DNA from: Nitrospira sp. | Lineage (GTDB): Bacteria > Nitrospirota > Nitrospiria > Nitrospirales > Nitrospiraceae | DNA length: 64,000 nucleotides | Reading direction: 5' to 3' | Assembly (NCBI GenBank): GCA_030123625.1 | Contig: CP126121.1 | Location: 1,156,179-1,220,178 of the forward strand | Shown: positions 16,536 through 24,978 of the stretch, piece after piece | Position numbering within the stretch: position 1 is the first letter of the stretch | How the letters are laid out: each line of letters opens with the position of its first letter | Notes under the pieces: generated by a model | The model's database searches: none | Seen by the model: only the letters and a program-made list of their open reading frames with translations | What the model was told of the DNA's origin: nothing | Made by a program: the position numbers and the translations under genes

Positions 16536-17372
16536 ATGGCATCAACTCGTACTGCCAACGATCAGGGATACGATATCTCGCAGTGGTATGATTCACGGCC
16601 GGCCAAAATCGGCTGGCTGTCGATGCTGGCGGTTATAGTCTTTTGGCTCTTGTACCAGCGAACCTATGGCTATTCGCATGGCTTGGATTCCATGACGCCT
16701 GAATTCGACTCAATCTGGATGGGGTTATGGCGGTTTAATATTCTCGCCAATGCCACCTTCTTTGCAGTCACCATCGGGTGGATCTGGATGACACGCGACC
16801 GCAACCTAGCCGACTTGAACCCCAAGCTGGAATTGAAACGATATTTTTACTGGTTTGGTTGGCTCGCCTGTTACGTGTTCGGCGTGTACTTTGCCGGTAG
16901 TTTGACGCTGGAACAAGATGCGGCATGGCACCAGGTGATCATCCGGGACACCAGCTTTACGGCAAGCCACATCGTGGCATTTTACGGAACGTTCCCGCTG
17001 TATATTACGTGCGGCGTGGCCAGCTACTTATACGCACAGACGCGCCTCCCGCTGTATGCTCAAGCGACCTCGTTTCCGCTGGTGGCTGCGGTCGTAGGAC
17101 CGATGTTCATTCTGCCGAACGTCGGATTGAACGAGTGGGGACATGCGTTCTGGTTTGTCGATGAGATGTTTGCGGCGCCGCTCCACTGGGGCTTCGTGGC
17201 GCTGGGCTGGTGCGGCCTATTCGGCGCTGCGGGCGGCGTGGCGGCACAGACGGTCTCGCGCATGTCGAACCTGGCGGATGTGATCTGGAACAACGCTCCC
17301 AAAAGCATTCTTGATCCATTTTCCAGCCAAATCGCCGCAGCAAACGCGTCAAACGCGCGTAGCGGCTATTAA
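16536..17372 (+). CDS. amoC: Ammonia monooxygenase subunit C (stand-alone copy)
   Basis: A 278-residue membrane subunit of copper membrane monooxygenases, with six hydrophobic segments. Both metal-ligand sets keep the family spacing: Asp128, His132 and His145 (EQDAAWH then TASH), and Asn199, His203 and His217 (NEWGH then PLHWGF). [20 protein letters not shown] and VIWNN near the C-terminus are AmoC-like. No amoA or amoB lies in the window, so this is a solitary copy such as those known as extra amoC genes in nitrifiers. GAGGAAGGGA precedes the start. Comammox rather than betaproteobacterial origin is inferred from context and overall divergence. Confidence 0.93.
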   Translation: MASTRTANDQGYDISQWYDSRPAKIGWLSMLAVIVFWLLYQRTYGYSHGLDSMTPEFDSIWMGLWRFNILANATFFAVTIGWIWMTRDRNLADLNPKLELKRYFYWFGWLACYVFGVYFAGSLTLEQDAAWHQVIIRDTSFTASHIVAFYGTFPLYITCGVASYLYAQTRLPLYAQATSFPLVAAVVGPMFILPNVGLNEWGHAFWFVDEMFAAPLHWGFVALGWCGLFGAAGGVAAQTVSRMSNLADVIWNNAPKSILDPFSSQIAAANASNARSGY

Positions 17373-17391
17373 ACCTGCATGCCACTCATGA

Positions 17392-17425
17392 CCGGCCTGG
17401 GACTTCCATTAAAGTCTCGGGCCGG
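17392..17425 (+). terminator. Strong hairpin between convergent amoC and TSUP genes
   Basis: A 14-bp stem, CCGGCCTGGGACTT with AAGTCTCGGGCCGG (two wobble pairs), encloses a 6-base loop. It starts 20 bases after the amoC stop and ends 2 bases before the end of the convergent permease gene. No T-run follows on either strand, so it may stabilise mRNA or act with Rho rather than as a classical intrinsic terminator. Confidence 0.6.
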
Positions 17426-17426
17426 C

Positions 17427-18310
17427 TCACATGAGCTCCACACGCTGATGTTCGTGTGAGTAAGTTCGTGGGAACCCTACGGCTTTGCAAAAGTGCTCCC
17501 GGGTGATCGGATTCAAACGTTCGCTCTGAACAGTTTTCCACCGTTTCTGTATCATCATAACGATGGCGACCCCAAATGCCACGGCGGCAAAACTCTTCGC
17601 CAAGATAACCGGTGAAACGCGTTGCGCGATCCATGACCCTCCGGTCATCCCTAAAAGACTGCCGGCGAGCAAGAACCCAGCGAGCGGCCAATCCGTCCGG
17701 CGCCCAAATGTCCGACAATCCCTCCGATGGCCACAAGGGCAATAATCAACAGCGACGTGCTGACCGCCATCCGCACGGGAAACCCCAGCACGAGCGTCAG
17801 CGCCGGCACGATCACGAAGCCGCCCCCAATCCCAAAAAATCCGGTCAACAGGCCGACGATCACACCGATCAGCGAGATCTTGTACCAGCATGAAAGGGGA
17901 ACCCGTTCGGCGCAACTCTCCGTCGAGGAAGAATCCTGTCGATGCCCGCTCTGTTGCCACATCTGCCGGGCGGCGACGACCATCAAGAGCCCGAACAACA
18001 GAAGCGTCGTTTCTTCCCGAACGAACCGGTGGCCGACCGCACCGCCCCACGCGCCGACGATTCCCGTGGCGCTGAAGATCAAAGCCGCTTTGGCCCTCAC
18101 CTCACCGGACGCTCTCCTCTGGTACACGCCGAGTAAGGCGGAAAGCGCCACGGCCACCAGCGACATCGCAGCGGCTGCTTGAGCGCTTTCGCCGAGCACA
18201 TACACAAGAATGGGAATTGCCAGCAGCGAGCCGCCCCCGCCGGTCGTGCGAAGAACCAGACCAACGACTCCACCTGACACGACGGCGACCGTTGCGTGGT
18301 CTATCGCCAC
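17427..18310 (-). pseudogene. TSUP (TauE/SafE-type) permease interrupted by a frameshift
   Basis: The 5' frame (start GTG at 18310) encodes a TSUP permease with VVSGGVVGLVLRTTGGGGSL and a second half GVIVGLLTGFFGIGGGFVIV. It should continue, but runs out of family sequence near 17705 and stops at 17651. In another frame, WPLAGFLLAGSLLGMTGG and the rest of the second repeat resume and run to 17427. Joining the frames gives about 290 residues, slightly above family norm. One missing base near the TTGGGCGCCGG run (about 17696-17710) explains it. It could be a sequencing error. TSUP proteins export sulfite, sulfonates or organic acids; substrate unknown. Confidence 0.75.
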
Positions 18311-18372
18311 TCTTCAATAGAGACCTCCTCAACTCGGACAAGCCCCTAGTTTGCTTGTTCGGCGACGATTGG

Positions 18373-18816
18373 TTAGGCAACAGGAACCTCGAGGAGATAG
18401 ATTTCTCCTTTGAGATCGGGATGCAGATCGCACTGAAAGGTGAACCGTCCCTGGTGTTGAGCGATGAATCGAATGATCAAGGTCTTTCCAGGGCCAACAT
18501 AGAAACCGTCAATTCCTTTTCCATACGATTCTATCCCCTCTCCTTCACCATGAACGAAGAGGCCGGCCAGCATCGATGACGTGAATCCATGCCGAATATG
18601 GTCTTCGTTCCGGATGACGGTTTCGGTGGAAAATCCCGGATGAATCGGTGCGGTCTTGGTCCGCACAAACGTGCTGTCCCGGATTGTAATCTCAATGCGC
18701 TGTTCCTGCGCTCCCGATGCCGACGAACTCTCATCGGCCCACGGGCAGATCGGCAAAGAAAACAGGACACCGATGAAGATCAGCTTGGTCCAACCGGAAG
18801 ACAGGAAATTCCTCAT
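18373..18816 (-). CDS. Exported cupredoxin-like copper protein
   Basis: About 147 residues with an N-terminal signal peptide (SGWTKLIFIGVLFSLPICPW, then AD). The mature part has the cupredoxin pattern: a His in EDHIRHGF and a C-terminal loop FQCDLHPDLKG carrying Cys and His at the usual 2-residue gap. The fourth, axial ligand is not a Met at the normal place (LKG follows the His), so the site could be type 1 without Met, or altered. GGGAGG sits 6 bases before the ATG at 18816; an in-frame extension to 18858 is less likely. Probably a periplasmic electron carrier or copper-binding protein. Confidence 0.8.
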   Translation of the reverse strand: MRNFLSSGWTKLIFIGVLFSLPICPWADESSSASGAQEQRIEITIRDSTFVRTKTAPIHPGFSTETVIRNEDHIRHGFTSSMLAGLFVHGEGEGIESYGKGIDGFYVGPGKTLIIRFIAQHQGRFTFQCDLHPDLKGEIYLLEVPVA

Positions 18817-18884
18817 GCAACACCTCCCAATTGCTTCAAGAAGGAGTAGGCGGTTCACCTTCCCACTCTCAACCGATCCTTCCG

Positions 18885-19814
18885 TCAGTCCACGCGCTGC
18901 GGCACGACACGGCGGTGGCCCGGTTCAAACTTCGGACTCTTGACGGTCAGAACGGGACAAGGCGCTTGACGAATGACTGCTTCGGCGACACTGCCGAGGC
19001 GAAGTCGTGACCACCCTCGTCGTCCATGTGTGCCCATCACGATAAGATCGCATTCCTGCTCTCTTGCGCAGTCGAGAATCGAGTCCGCCGGCACACCGCC
19101 ACGGATGACCGTTCCAGCAGTCAAGCCGAAGGAGCCTATCAATCCGGCGAGCTGTTCCAGTTGCGCCCGCCAATGCATCCACTTTGTCTCCATGGATTGC
19201 AGTCCCGGGGATTGCAGTCCCGGCTCGGCATCATAGTACATCGGTTCCAGGACATGGACGAGCGTCATCTGGGCGCCGAAGTGGTTTGCCACTTGAATGG
19301 CATATTCAACCGCATCCAGGGATGGACTGGAGAAATCAAGGGGAGTCATCACGTGACGGATCGATGGGGCCACGGTCGTCGCCGGAACCACCAGAACAGG
19401 ACACGGCGCGTCTCTGATCACGCGATCGGCTGTGCTGCCAAGCAGGATCGTCTCTAAATCGGTGCGCCCCCGCATTCCGACCACCACCACGTCGGCCGCG
19501 ATGTCTTGGGCCGCCTTTTTGATCTGCTCACTCGGGATGCCGACCACCTGCCGCACTTCCACACTCGTCAGCCCCTCCTGTCTCAACTGCTGCGCAGTGT
19601 CCGCCAGTCGCCGTTCGCCCTCCTTTTGCGCATGCTCCAGGTACAGGATGGTCGCCGCGTTTGAGCCATACCACAGCGGGCTTTCCGGAACATGAATAAC
19701 CGAGAGGTCGGCCTCATACGTCCGGGTCAGGAACGCAGCATAGTCCTGCGCTTTGCCCGCACATTCGGAAAAATCCGTGGCCAATACGATCTGCTTCACC
19801 ATTGAGCGGTTCAT
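18885..19814 (-). CDS. Universal stress protein, two UspA domains
   Basis: About 309 residues. Domain 1 begins KQIVLATDFSECAGKAQDYA and ends with the nucleotide-loop-like VVGMRGRTDLETILLGSTAD. Domain 2 begins RHVMTPLDFSSPSLDAVEYA and ends IVMGTHGRRGWSRLRLGSVA. Both loops keep the G-x2-G-x9-G-S/T pattern of ATP-binding Usp proteins. The start ATG at 19814 overlaps the stop of the HPF gene by one base (TGATG), so the stress protein is translated with a ribosome-hibernation factor. Two similar proteins are encoded at 27586-28461 and 34280-35197. Confidence 0.9.
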   Translation of the reverse strand: MNRSMVKQIVLATDFSECAGKAQDYAAFLTRTYEADLSVIHVPESPLWYGSNAATILYLEHAQKEGERRLADTAQQLRQEGLTSVEVRQVVGIPSEQIKKAAQDIAADVVVVGMRGRTDLETILLGSTADRVIRDAPCPVLVVPATTVAPSIRHVMTPLDFSSPSLDAVEYAIQVANHFGAQMTLVHVLEPMYYDAEPGLQSPGLQSMETKWMHWRAQLEQLAGLIGSFGLTAGTVIRGGVPADSILDCAREQECDLIVMGTHGRRGWSRLRLGSVAEAVIRQAPCPVLTVKSPKFEPGHRRVVPQRVD

Positions 19815-20266
19815 CAAAAGTCTCCACGGGCCCTCGGACGCGTTCCGACTTTGATCGGTTTCATGCGTCTGCGCTGAACGCTTCGACGCACGGCTCGCTC
19901 TGTCCCGGTAAGAGCGCTGCCGACCGCGACATCGAGGGTGCCGTCCTGCGCTTCGAACACCACGCTTGGAAGATTGCTCAGGACCACTTTGATCCGGCAC
20001 ACTTTATCGATGCCGCCGCGGGGGCCGTTGACATCTTTCACACGCACACTGACCCGCTCGATAGAGTCGGCAAATTTTTCGAGCCTCCTACTCAATCTTT
20101 GCCGGATGAACGCCCGGTGGTCCTCACTTAGATCAACGCCGAACACCCGGATGTGGACTGGGACCGACCGTACATCTCTACGGCCGGATTTTCGCTTATC
20201 CACTCTGGGAACCCAACCCGGAAACCGTGAACGTGGAGAGCTGTGCCGGCGTCGTGTTCTTTCCAT
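19814..20266 (-). CDS. hpf: Ribosome hibernation promoting factor, short form
   Basis: A 150-residue HPF/RaiA (S30Ae) family protein. The core runs from about residue 35: VHIRVFGVDLSEDHRAFIRQ, then LEKFADSIERVSVRVKDVNG and the C-terminal helix GTERAVRRSVQRRR. No long-form C-terminal dimerisation domain is present. The N-terminus carries an extra basic stretch of about 30 residues, unusual for short HPF. GAGGAGGAAC precedes the start. It is expected to bind the 30S decoding centre and idle ribosomes under stress, consistent with its coupling to a universal stress protein. Confidence 0.85.
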   Translation of the reverse strand: MERTRRRHSSPRSRFPGWVPRVDKRKSGRRDVRSVPVHIRVFGVDLSEDHRAFIRQRLSRRLEKFADSIERVSVRVKDVNGPRGGIDKVCRIKVVLSNLPSVVFEAQDGTLDVAVGSALTGTERAVRRSVQRRRMKPIKVGTRPRARGDF

Positions 20267-20372
20267 GTTCCTCCTCTCCCTCGGATTCCCGCCATGATCA
20301 CTGACCTGGGCAATGCAATAATTTCGATCCCGTTCGGATTCTCGACGTCAATCCAAAAGAAGGAGGGACGAT

Positions 20373-20486
20373 GTGACACCGGAAGCTATTTCCGCAACCG
20401 ACCTCATGGATGCCGGCACAATGAGCATTCCCATGGTCAAGAAGGATCCAGAGGACATCGACGCTGTGCGCGGCTCACAGCTATAA
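20373..20486 (+). CDS. Possible 37-residue protein of unknown function
   Basis: A GTG at 20373 follows GAAGGAGG with 5 bases between. It reads 37 codons beginning MTPEAISATDLMDAGTMSIP and ending DAVRGSQL. It lies between divergent hpf and convergent DoxX genes. The ribosome-binding site is good, but the peptide resembles nothing known and is short, so coding is unproven. Confidence 0.3.
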   Translation: MTPEAISATDLMDAGTMSIPMVKKDPEDIDAVRGSQL

Positions 20487-20539
20487 GGCCCTCTCCTTCG
20501 GACGAACGTCCTACTGCGATCCTGCGGTATCGATGCCGG

Positions 20540-20926
20540 TTATCCCACCCGCGCAGCGTCCACACTCCAAATCCCCGACCCTTGTGCCGCAATGAATAAG
20601 AAGACGAAGCAATACAGCGCGGCAAGTTCTCCGCCATTTTCAATCGGGAGTAACGCCTTTGTGCCATGGACCATCCAATAGGCCACCGCCATTTGCCCAC
20701 TACAAATAAAGGCAGCCCACCCGGCAAAGAACCCGATCATGACCAGCAACCCTCCGAACAACTCAACCGGCCCCCCAATGGCGATGACAAACGCAGGTAG
20801 CGGGTGAGGCGAGGGTATCGGCACACTCAACAACTTTTGTGCCCCGTGCCAAAGAAACAGAAACCCTGTTACGATGCGCATCAAGGCATAGATTCGCGTG
20901 TTATAGCGCCTCAGAAATTCAGGCAT
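20540..20926 (-). CDS. DoxX-like membrane protein
   Basis: A 128-residue protein with four hydrophobic segments. LMRIVTGFLFLWHGAQKLL and GGPVELFGGLLVMIGFFAGW mark the DoxX superfamily. It differs from the DoxX protein at 15238-15726 and is not a recent duplicate. GGGAGATCACCT precedes the ATG at 20926. Role unknown beyond membrane redox or stress association in relatives. Confidence 0.8.
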   Translation of the reverse strand: MPEFLRRYNTRIYALMRIVTGFLFLWHGAQKLLSVPIPSPHPLPAFVIAIGGPVELFGGLLVMIGFFAGWAAFICSGQMAVAYWMVHGTKALLPIENGGELAALYCFVFLFIAAQGSGIWSVDAARVG

Positions 20927-21056
20927 AGGTGATCTCCCATATCGGTGCTACGCACTTATCAAGCCACGATCAGTGTGCCGGCAGCTCTCAGCAACACCTT
21001 TAAACCGCCGGCAATGCAGCTCCTTGGTCAAATAATGGCGCATTACACCGTTTCTT

Positions 21057-21485
21057 TCATTCAGTCTGTTCTTCAATGCCTTTCACGATTTCCCGAAGGT
21101 ATGGAGAAACCGCGCCGGGCACTAACTCCTTGAGCGTCATTTTGAGATGCACTTCGCCGCTCGTTGGATCAATTTTCATCTTGTTCCACGGCACAGGCTC
21201 CAGCGCGGATCGGTTATTGGACAATGGAATTTTTACGACTCCAGCCACTATATTCCCGCTCGTTGCATCGAGAACAACGCTGTTCAACGTCCCCACCATC
21301 TGATCCTCATTATCCTTTACAATGTGCCCCACATAGGTACTTTTCTTTGTTTGCTTGATACTCCCTTGAGGGACGGGCAGAACCTTGTACTGCTCTTCCT
21401 TACTACCGCCAGTCTGAGCGAAAGATGCCTGCGGAACCACAAACAGGACTACGAAGCACATACCTATGATTGTTGTAAGACGCAT
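21057..21485 (-). CDS. Exported PRC-barrel-like protein
   Basis: 142 residues with a clear signal peptide (MRLTTIIGMCFVVLFVVPQA then SFA). The mature part has PRC-barrel features: a short strand pattern around MVGTLNSVVLDATSGNIVAG and a later LEPVPWNKMKIDPTSG, as in PRC-barrel proteins where a conserved VPW-like element follows. PRC barrels are small protein- or RNA-binding domains; exported versions are of unknown function. It is a single gene with space on both sides. Confidence 0.65.
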   Translation of the reverse strand: MRLTTIIGMCFVVLFVVPQASFAQTGGSKEEQYKVLPVPQGSIKQTKKSTYVGHIVKDNEDQMVGTLNSVVLDATSGNIVAGVVKIPLSNNRSALEPVPWNKMKIDPTSGEVHLKMTLKELVPGAVSPYLREIVKGIEEQTE

Positions 21486-21563
21486 GCTCTATCCTCCTTG
21501 GTCGACTGTGGTGTGAAAATTCCGACCGCGTGGCTTTTCTCGTCATCTGATTATGGCTCCTCA

Positions 21564-22511
21564 TCACGCCCCTGCTTTCACTTCGAACACAACCTTGCCA
21601 TTTGGATGACCTTCTTCTGCAAGCTGAAATGCTTCTTTGCCCTTCTCCAACGACAAGACCTTACCGATGCGGATCTTCACCTGGCCGCTGTCCACCAGTC
21701 GTGCCAATCGAATCAGAACGTCAGTGGTGACACGGGTAAATTGGCCGATGGCTGTGACCTCGTGCTGCCGTGCAAGGGTTTCATCCGGTTGCCCTAACAT
21801 TGAGACGAGACAGCCGCCTCTTCTTAAAACTTGGAACGATTTCGCGGTCGTCGTGCCCCCGACTGTATCGAATACGGCATCCACTTCCTTAATCTTGGCT
21901 TCGAAACTTTCATTTTTGTAATTAATCACCTGATCGGCGCCTAATTCGCGGACGTATTCTAGATCGTCCCCCGTGGCGGTTGTCGCCACATAGGCGCCGG
22001 TTGCCTTGGCGATTTGGATGGCGATGCTCCCAATGCCGCCACCGCCGCCATGAATCAGCACCTTTTGGTCACGCTGAAGTTTGATGTGTTCTTCGAGCGC
22101 TTGAATCGCGCTCGCGCCGACCAACGGCAAGGCGGCGGCCTGGATAGCGTTCATTTTCTCCGGCGCAAGAGCCACGTTCCGGCTCAAGGCCGCAACAAAC
22201 TCCGCAAACGAACCTGATCCTCCTGACAAGGGGCTTCCGTACCCATATACTCGGTCACCGACCTTCAGGGTAGAATCCGATCGCCCTATTTCCATGACAA
22301 CGCCGGCAAAATCCCCGCCTAATGTCGCGGGCATAGTAAGCGGTACATGCTCTTTGAGATGACCCATCCTAATTTTCCAATCGATCGGGTTGATGCTCGC
22401 CGCATGCACCTCGACCAGAACTTGCCCGTTGCCGAGGACCGGCTTGGGCACATTTGAATTGAGTTCCAAGACTTCGTTCCCGCCATATTGTCGAATTTGA
22501 ACGGCCTTCAT
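21564..22511 (-). CDS. NADP-dependent zeta-crystallin/quinone oxidoreductase (MDR family)
   Basis: About 315 residues of the zinc-independent medium-chain dehydrogenase group. The N-terminal catalytic domain has VEVHAASINPIDWKIRMGHL and PATLGGDFAGVV; the Rossmann motif is IHGGGGGIGSIAIQIAKATG. No structural-zinc Cys cluster is present. GGAGG precedes the ATG at 22511 by 7 bases; an in-frame stretch to 22586 has no such site. It probably reduces quinones or enones using NADPH. Confidence 0.88.
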   Translation of the reverse strand: MKAVQIRQYGGNEVLELNSNVPKPVLGNGQVLVEVHAASINPIDWKIRMGHLKEHVPLTMPATLGGDFAGVVMEIGRSDSTLKVGDRVYGYGSPLSGGSGSFAEFVAALSRNVALAPEKMNAIQAAALPLVGASAIQALEEHIKLQRDQKVLIHGGGGGIGSIAIQIAKATGAYVATTATGDDLEYVRELGADQVINYKNESFEAKIKEVDAVFDTVGGTTTAKSFQVLRRGGCLVSMLGQPDETLARQHEVTAIGQFTRVTTDVLIRLARLVDSGQVKIRIGKVLSLEKGKEAFQLAEEGHPNGKVVFEVKAGA

Positions 22512-22866
22512 GTTGCCGTCCTCCTTTCTCTTTCCGGAACAGCGCGCAGAAGACGACTTTTCTGCGATGCGATTCGGAACGGCCACTGTTGATATGCTGG
22601 TATGCGTTTCTTGATTTTCGAGATCATGTGCGAATTCAGGTCAGGATGTGCATGACAGGGTATTGCATGAAACAAAAAGAGTACGGTGACTACCGTGAGG
22701 TTCATTCTCCTTCTTCTCAAATTGATGCCGGCTTCTCAAATTGATGCCGGCTTGTGTGGCGACAATACGCGGTGACGCCGAACCAGACTTGTGACTGAAT
22801 CCTCCAGATAAAGGACCTGGAAGAAACCCTAAACATAAGACGAGTCATCCCAGTGGAATAACCCCG
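22512..22866. other. Decayed stretch with a second SMP-30 tail copy
   Basis: No intact gene is seen. On the minus strand, near 22600-22630, the peptide ISKIKKRIP repeats the tail of the broken SMP-30 gene at 22867-23298, preceded by HPDLNSHM, which aligns with its EVTTHT. This suggests two decayed gene ends in tandem. A 19-bp tandem repeat lies at 22713-22750. Confidence 0.4.
22713..22750 (+). repeat. Two perfect tandem copies of a 19-bp unit
   Basis: The unit CTTCTCAAATTGATGCCGG occurs at 22713-22731 and 22732-22750 without mismatch. It sits in a decayed intergenic region. A recent slippage duplication is the simplest explanation. Confidence 0.75.
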
Positions 22867-23298
22867 TCATTTCGGAACGTTCGGGATGCGCTTCTTGATT
22901 TTCGAGATCGTGTGCGTGGTCACTTCCGCATGCCAAGGAGCATACGCCGTCGGTCTGTCAGCCTCTCTAGGCGGCAGGGACAGATTGGTGATGAGGACAT
23001 CGTTCCCCTAGAAGCCGGTAATATTCACTTGCCGCAGAAGCTTGCCTTGTGAGTCGAATACGAAGAGCGTGCCCGCACTTGTGTCCGCCTTGTTCACTGC
23101 CGTCGTTGCCACATATACGGTCCCATCCTCGTCCACTTCGATGCCTTCCGGATACTTTTCACCCGGAGGAAGTGTGGCGAACCGCTCGACCTTGCCACGA
23201 TCCCAGGCCGGTGCTCCAGTCGGCGTCGCGAGCAGCATCAGAAACGTCAGTGCGCTAGTTGTAATGATCGTCATCACAATGGTGCAACGTGCTCGCAT
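22867..23298 (-). pseudogene. SMP-30/gluconolactonase-like exported protein, internally deleted
   Basis: The first 96 codons give a signal peptide and the opening blade of an SMP-30 or NHL-type beta propeller (GEKYPEGIEVDEDGTVYVAT). A TAG follows, then in the same frame 46 codons that look like the end of such a protein (VLITNLSLPPREADRPTAY, then a tail ISKIKKRIPNVPK). The middle of the propeller, normally about 200 residues, is missing. Family assignment is moderate. The broken state is clear if the gene is what it seems. Confidence 0.6.
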
Positions 23299-23365
23299 AA
23301 CTTCCTCTTTCCCTATAAACCGGTATCGGAGGACACGTGAAACTCACCAAACAGACAAGCCTCTT

Positions 23366-24409
23366 TCACCGGTCGCTGAGCTGAAGGACATCATGCGAGT
23401 CGGTCACGACCCGCATGCCGGTGATGCCGGCCGATTGGATATCCCCGCTCGCCAGGTGGAGACGATTTCCCACCACGGCCCCTGCCAAACCATGTCGGGG
23501 CATCGGCATCATGGGCAGTTCCGACCAACTGTTCGTGACCGGATCGTATGCTTCCAACGCCCGAAAGGCCGCCATAAGATGCCCATCCTGATGTTCCCCG
23601 CCCGCCACGTAGATTCGTCCGTTGTAGACAGCCCACGCTCCCCCGCTCCGTTCGGTCGGCATGCGAGCTTTCACCAAGCCCCATTGGTCGGTCGCAGGAT
23701 CGTATTCTTCAACTACGTTGGTATTGCTCGCAGTGAAGATGAAGGCGCTTCCCAGCCGGCCACCGATGACATAGATTTTGTTGTTTACCGCGCCGATGGC
23801 GGCGTGGTTGCGCGCTGTCGGCATCGAAGACCGCACAGACCAGCTGTTGGTCTGAGGATCATATTCTTCCACGGTATCGACCGACCGATGGGGACGTGCG
23901 GGGTATAAAGCGGTTTCACTCGAGCCAGGATGCAGGCCCGCCCCGCCGATCACATAGATCTTTCCGTTCACCGCGGCGGCCACGGCTGAACCGCGTTTCG
24001 ACGGCATGGGCGCCAATGCTTTCCAACTGTCGTTGGCCGGGTCGTACTCCCAAGCGTGATTGATCGGCACCCAGGCCGGTGGACCGGACTCGGGCGGCAC
24101 GAAGCCACCGAACGCATAGAACTTGCCGTTGAGTTCCGCAAACGCGACATGGTGCGCCGGCAACGCCATCGGTCGTTTCTTCGCCCACTTGTCGGTCGCC
24201 GGATCGTACTCGTACACCAGACCCTGGGGGATCCAGCCCGGTCCTAGTCCTCCGAACACGTAGAATTTTCCGCCTGCCGAGACGCCGACCAGTTCCTCAG
24301 ACGGTTCCGGAAACGGCGCGCCTTTGGTCCACTTTCCCAAGGCTTGGGCCTCAATCGGGACAGCCATCATCAGAAGACCCATTACGGTTATTCCCATCAG
24401 GGCTCGCAT
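23366..24409 (-). CDS. Exported Kelch-repeat protein
   Basis: About 347 residues with a signal peptide (LMGITVMGLLMMAVPIEAQA). Five or six Kelch blades follow, each with a GG doublet and a later Tyr and Trp, such as KIYVIGGAGL, KIYVIGGRLG and RIYVAGGEHQ, then YDPATDQWG and YDPVTNSWSE. Together they should close a six-bladed beta propeller in the periplasm. GGAG sits 7 bases before the ATG at 24409; two upstream in-frame ATGs lack a site. Ligand or enzymatic activity unknown. Confidence 0.82.
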   Translation of the reverse strand: MRALMGITVMGLLMMAVPIEAQALGKWTKGAPFPEPSEELVGVSAGGKFYVFGGLGPGWIPQGLVYEYDPATDKWAKKRPMALPAHHVAFAELNGKFYAFGGFVPPESGPPAWVPINHAWEYDPANDSWKALAPMPSKRGSAVAAAVNGKIYVIGGAGLHPGSSETALYPARPHRSVDTVEEYDPQTNSWSVRSSMPTARNHAAIGAVNNKIYVIGGRLGSAFIFTASNTNVVEEYDPATDQWGLVKARMPTERSGGAWAVYNGRIYVAGGEHQDGHLMAAFRALEAYDPVTNSWSELPMMPMPRHGLAGAVVGNRLHLASGDIQSAGITGMRVVTDSHDVLQLSDR

Positions 24410-24441
24410 AAGAACTCTCCTTTTCATGATTTCAGTACAAC

Positions 24442-24729
24442 TCAAGCCTTTCTGATTGAGCCCACGCCACGTCCGTATAGGTTTACGAGCTCCGAAGAAT
24501 ACTTATTTTGAACTCCCGCCGGATGACTTCCACTCTGCAATAGCCGATTCTTGAGGATGACCGGATCGATAATTTCTCCGCATTGCACACACCGTCGCAG
24601 CAAAACATCAGCCTCGCTGGTACCAAGCATGGAATTGAACCCTCGCTCGATCACCATGAGCCCTGTGCATCGAGAACAACGCGTGGCGCCGCGCAGTTCT
24701 TTTTCCGCCAATCCTTCCATCATCGCCAT
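24442..24729 (-). CDS. Small zinc-ribbon protein (paralogue 2)
   Basis: 95 residues. The core matches the protein at 15710-16009: RCSRCTGLMVIERGFNSMLG, then [20 protein letters not shown]. The four Cys (CSRC and CVQC) form one zinc-ribbon. The C-terminal tail is unrelated to that of its paralogue. GGGAGG precedes the ATG at 24729. Function unknown. Confidence 0.72.
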   Translation of the reverse strand: MAMMEGLAEKELRGATRCSRCTGLMVIERGFNSMLGTSEADVLLRRCVQCGEIIDPVILKNRLLQSGSHPAGVQNKYSSELVNLYGRGVGSIRKA

Positions 24730-24978
24730 GGCCGGCCTCCCTGTTGAAGGGTTGAGCTATTGGCATGCGCACGATATGTTCCAAGAGAGTTTGAAAAACT
24801 GGTCCCATACAAGTTGTGGGAATAAAAATGAAGATATTTTGCTCCGCACCATACTAGGCGAAACCCGTGGATACATGTCGGTACACGATCCTTTCCAAGA
24901 CCATTCTGCGACAAGATTGAGAAAGAGTATGAGGACGGCGCTACATGACAGCCGTCGTGTGGGAAGGAGCGGAGGCGG

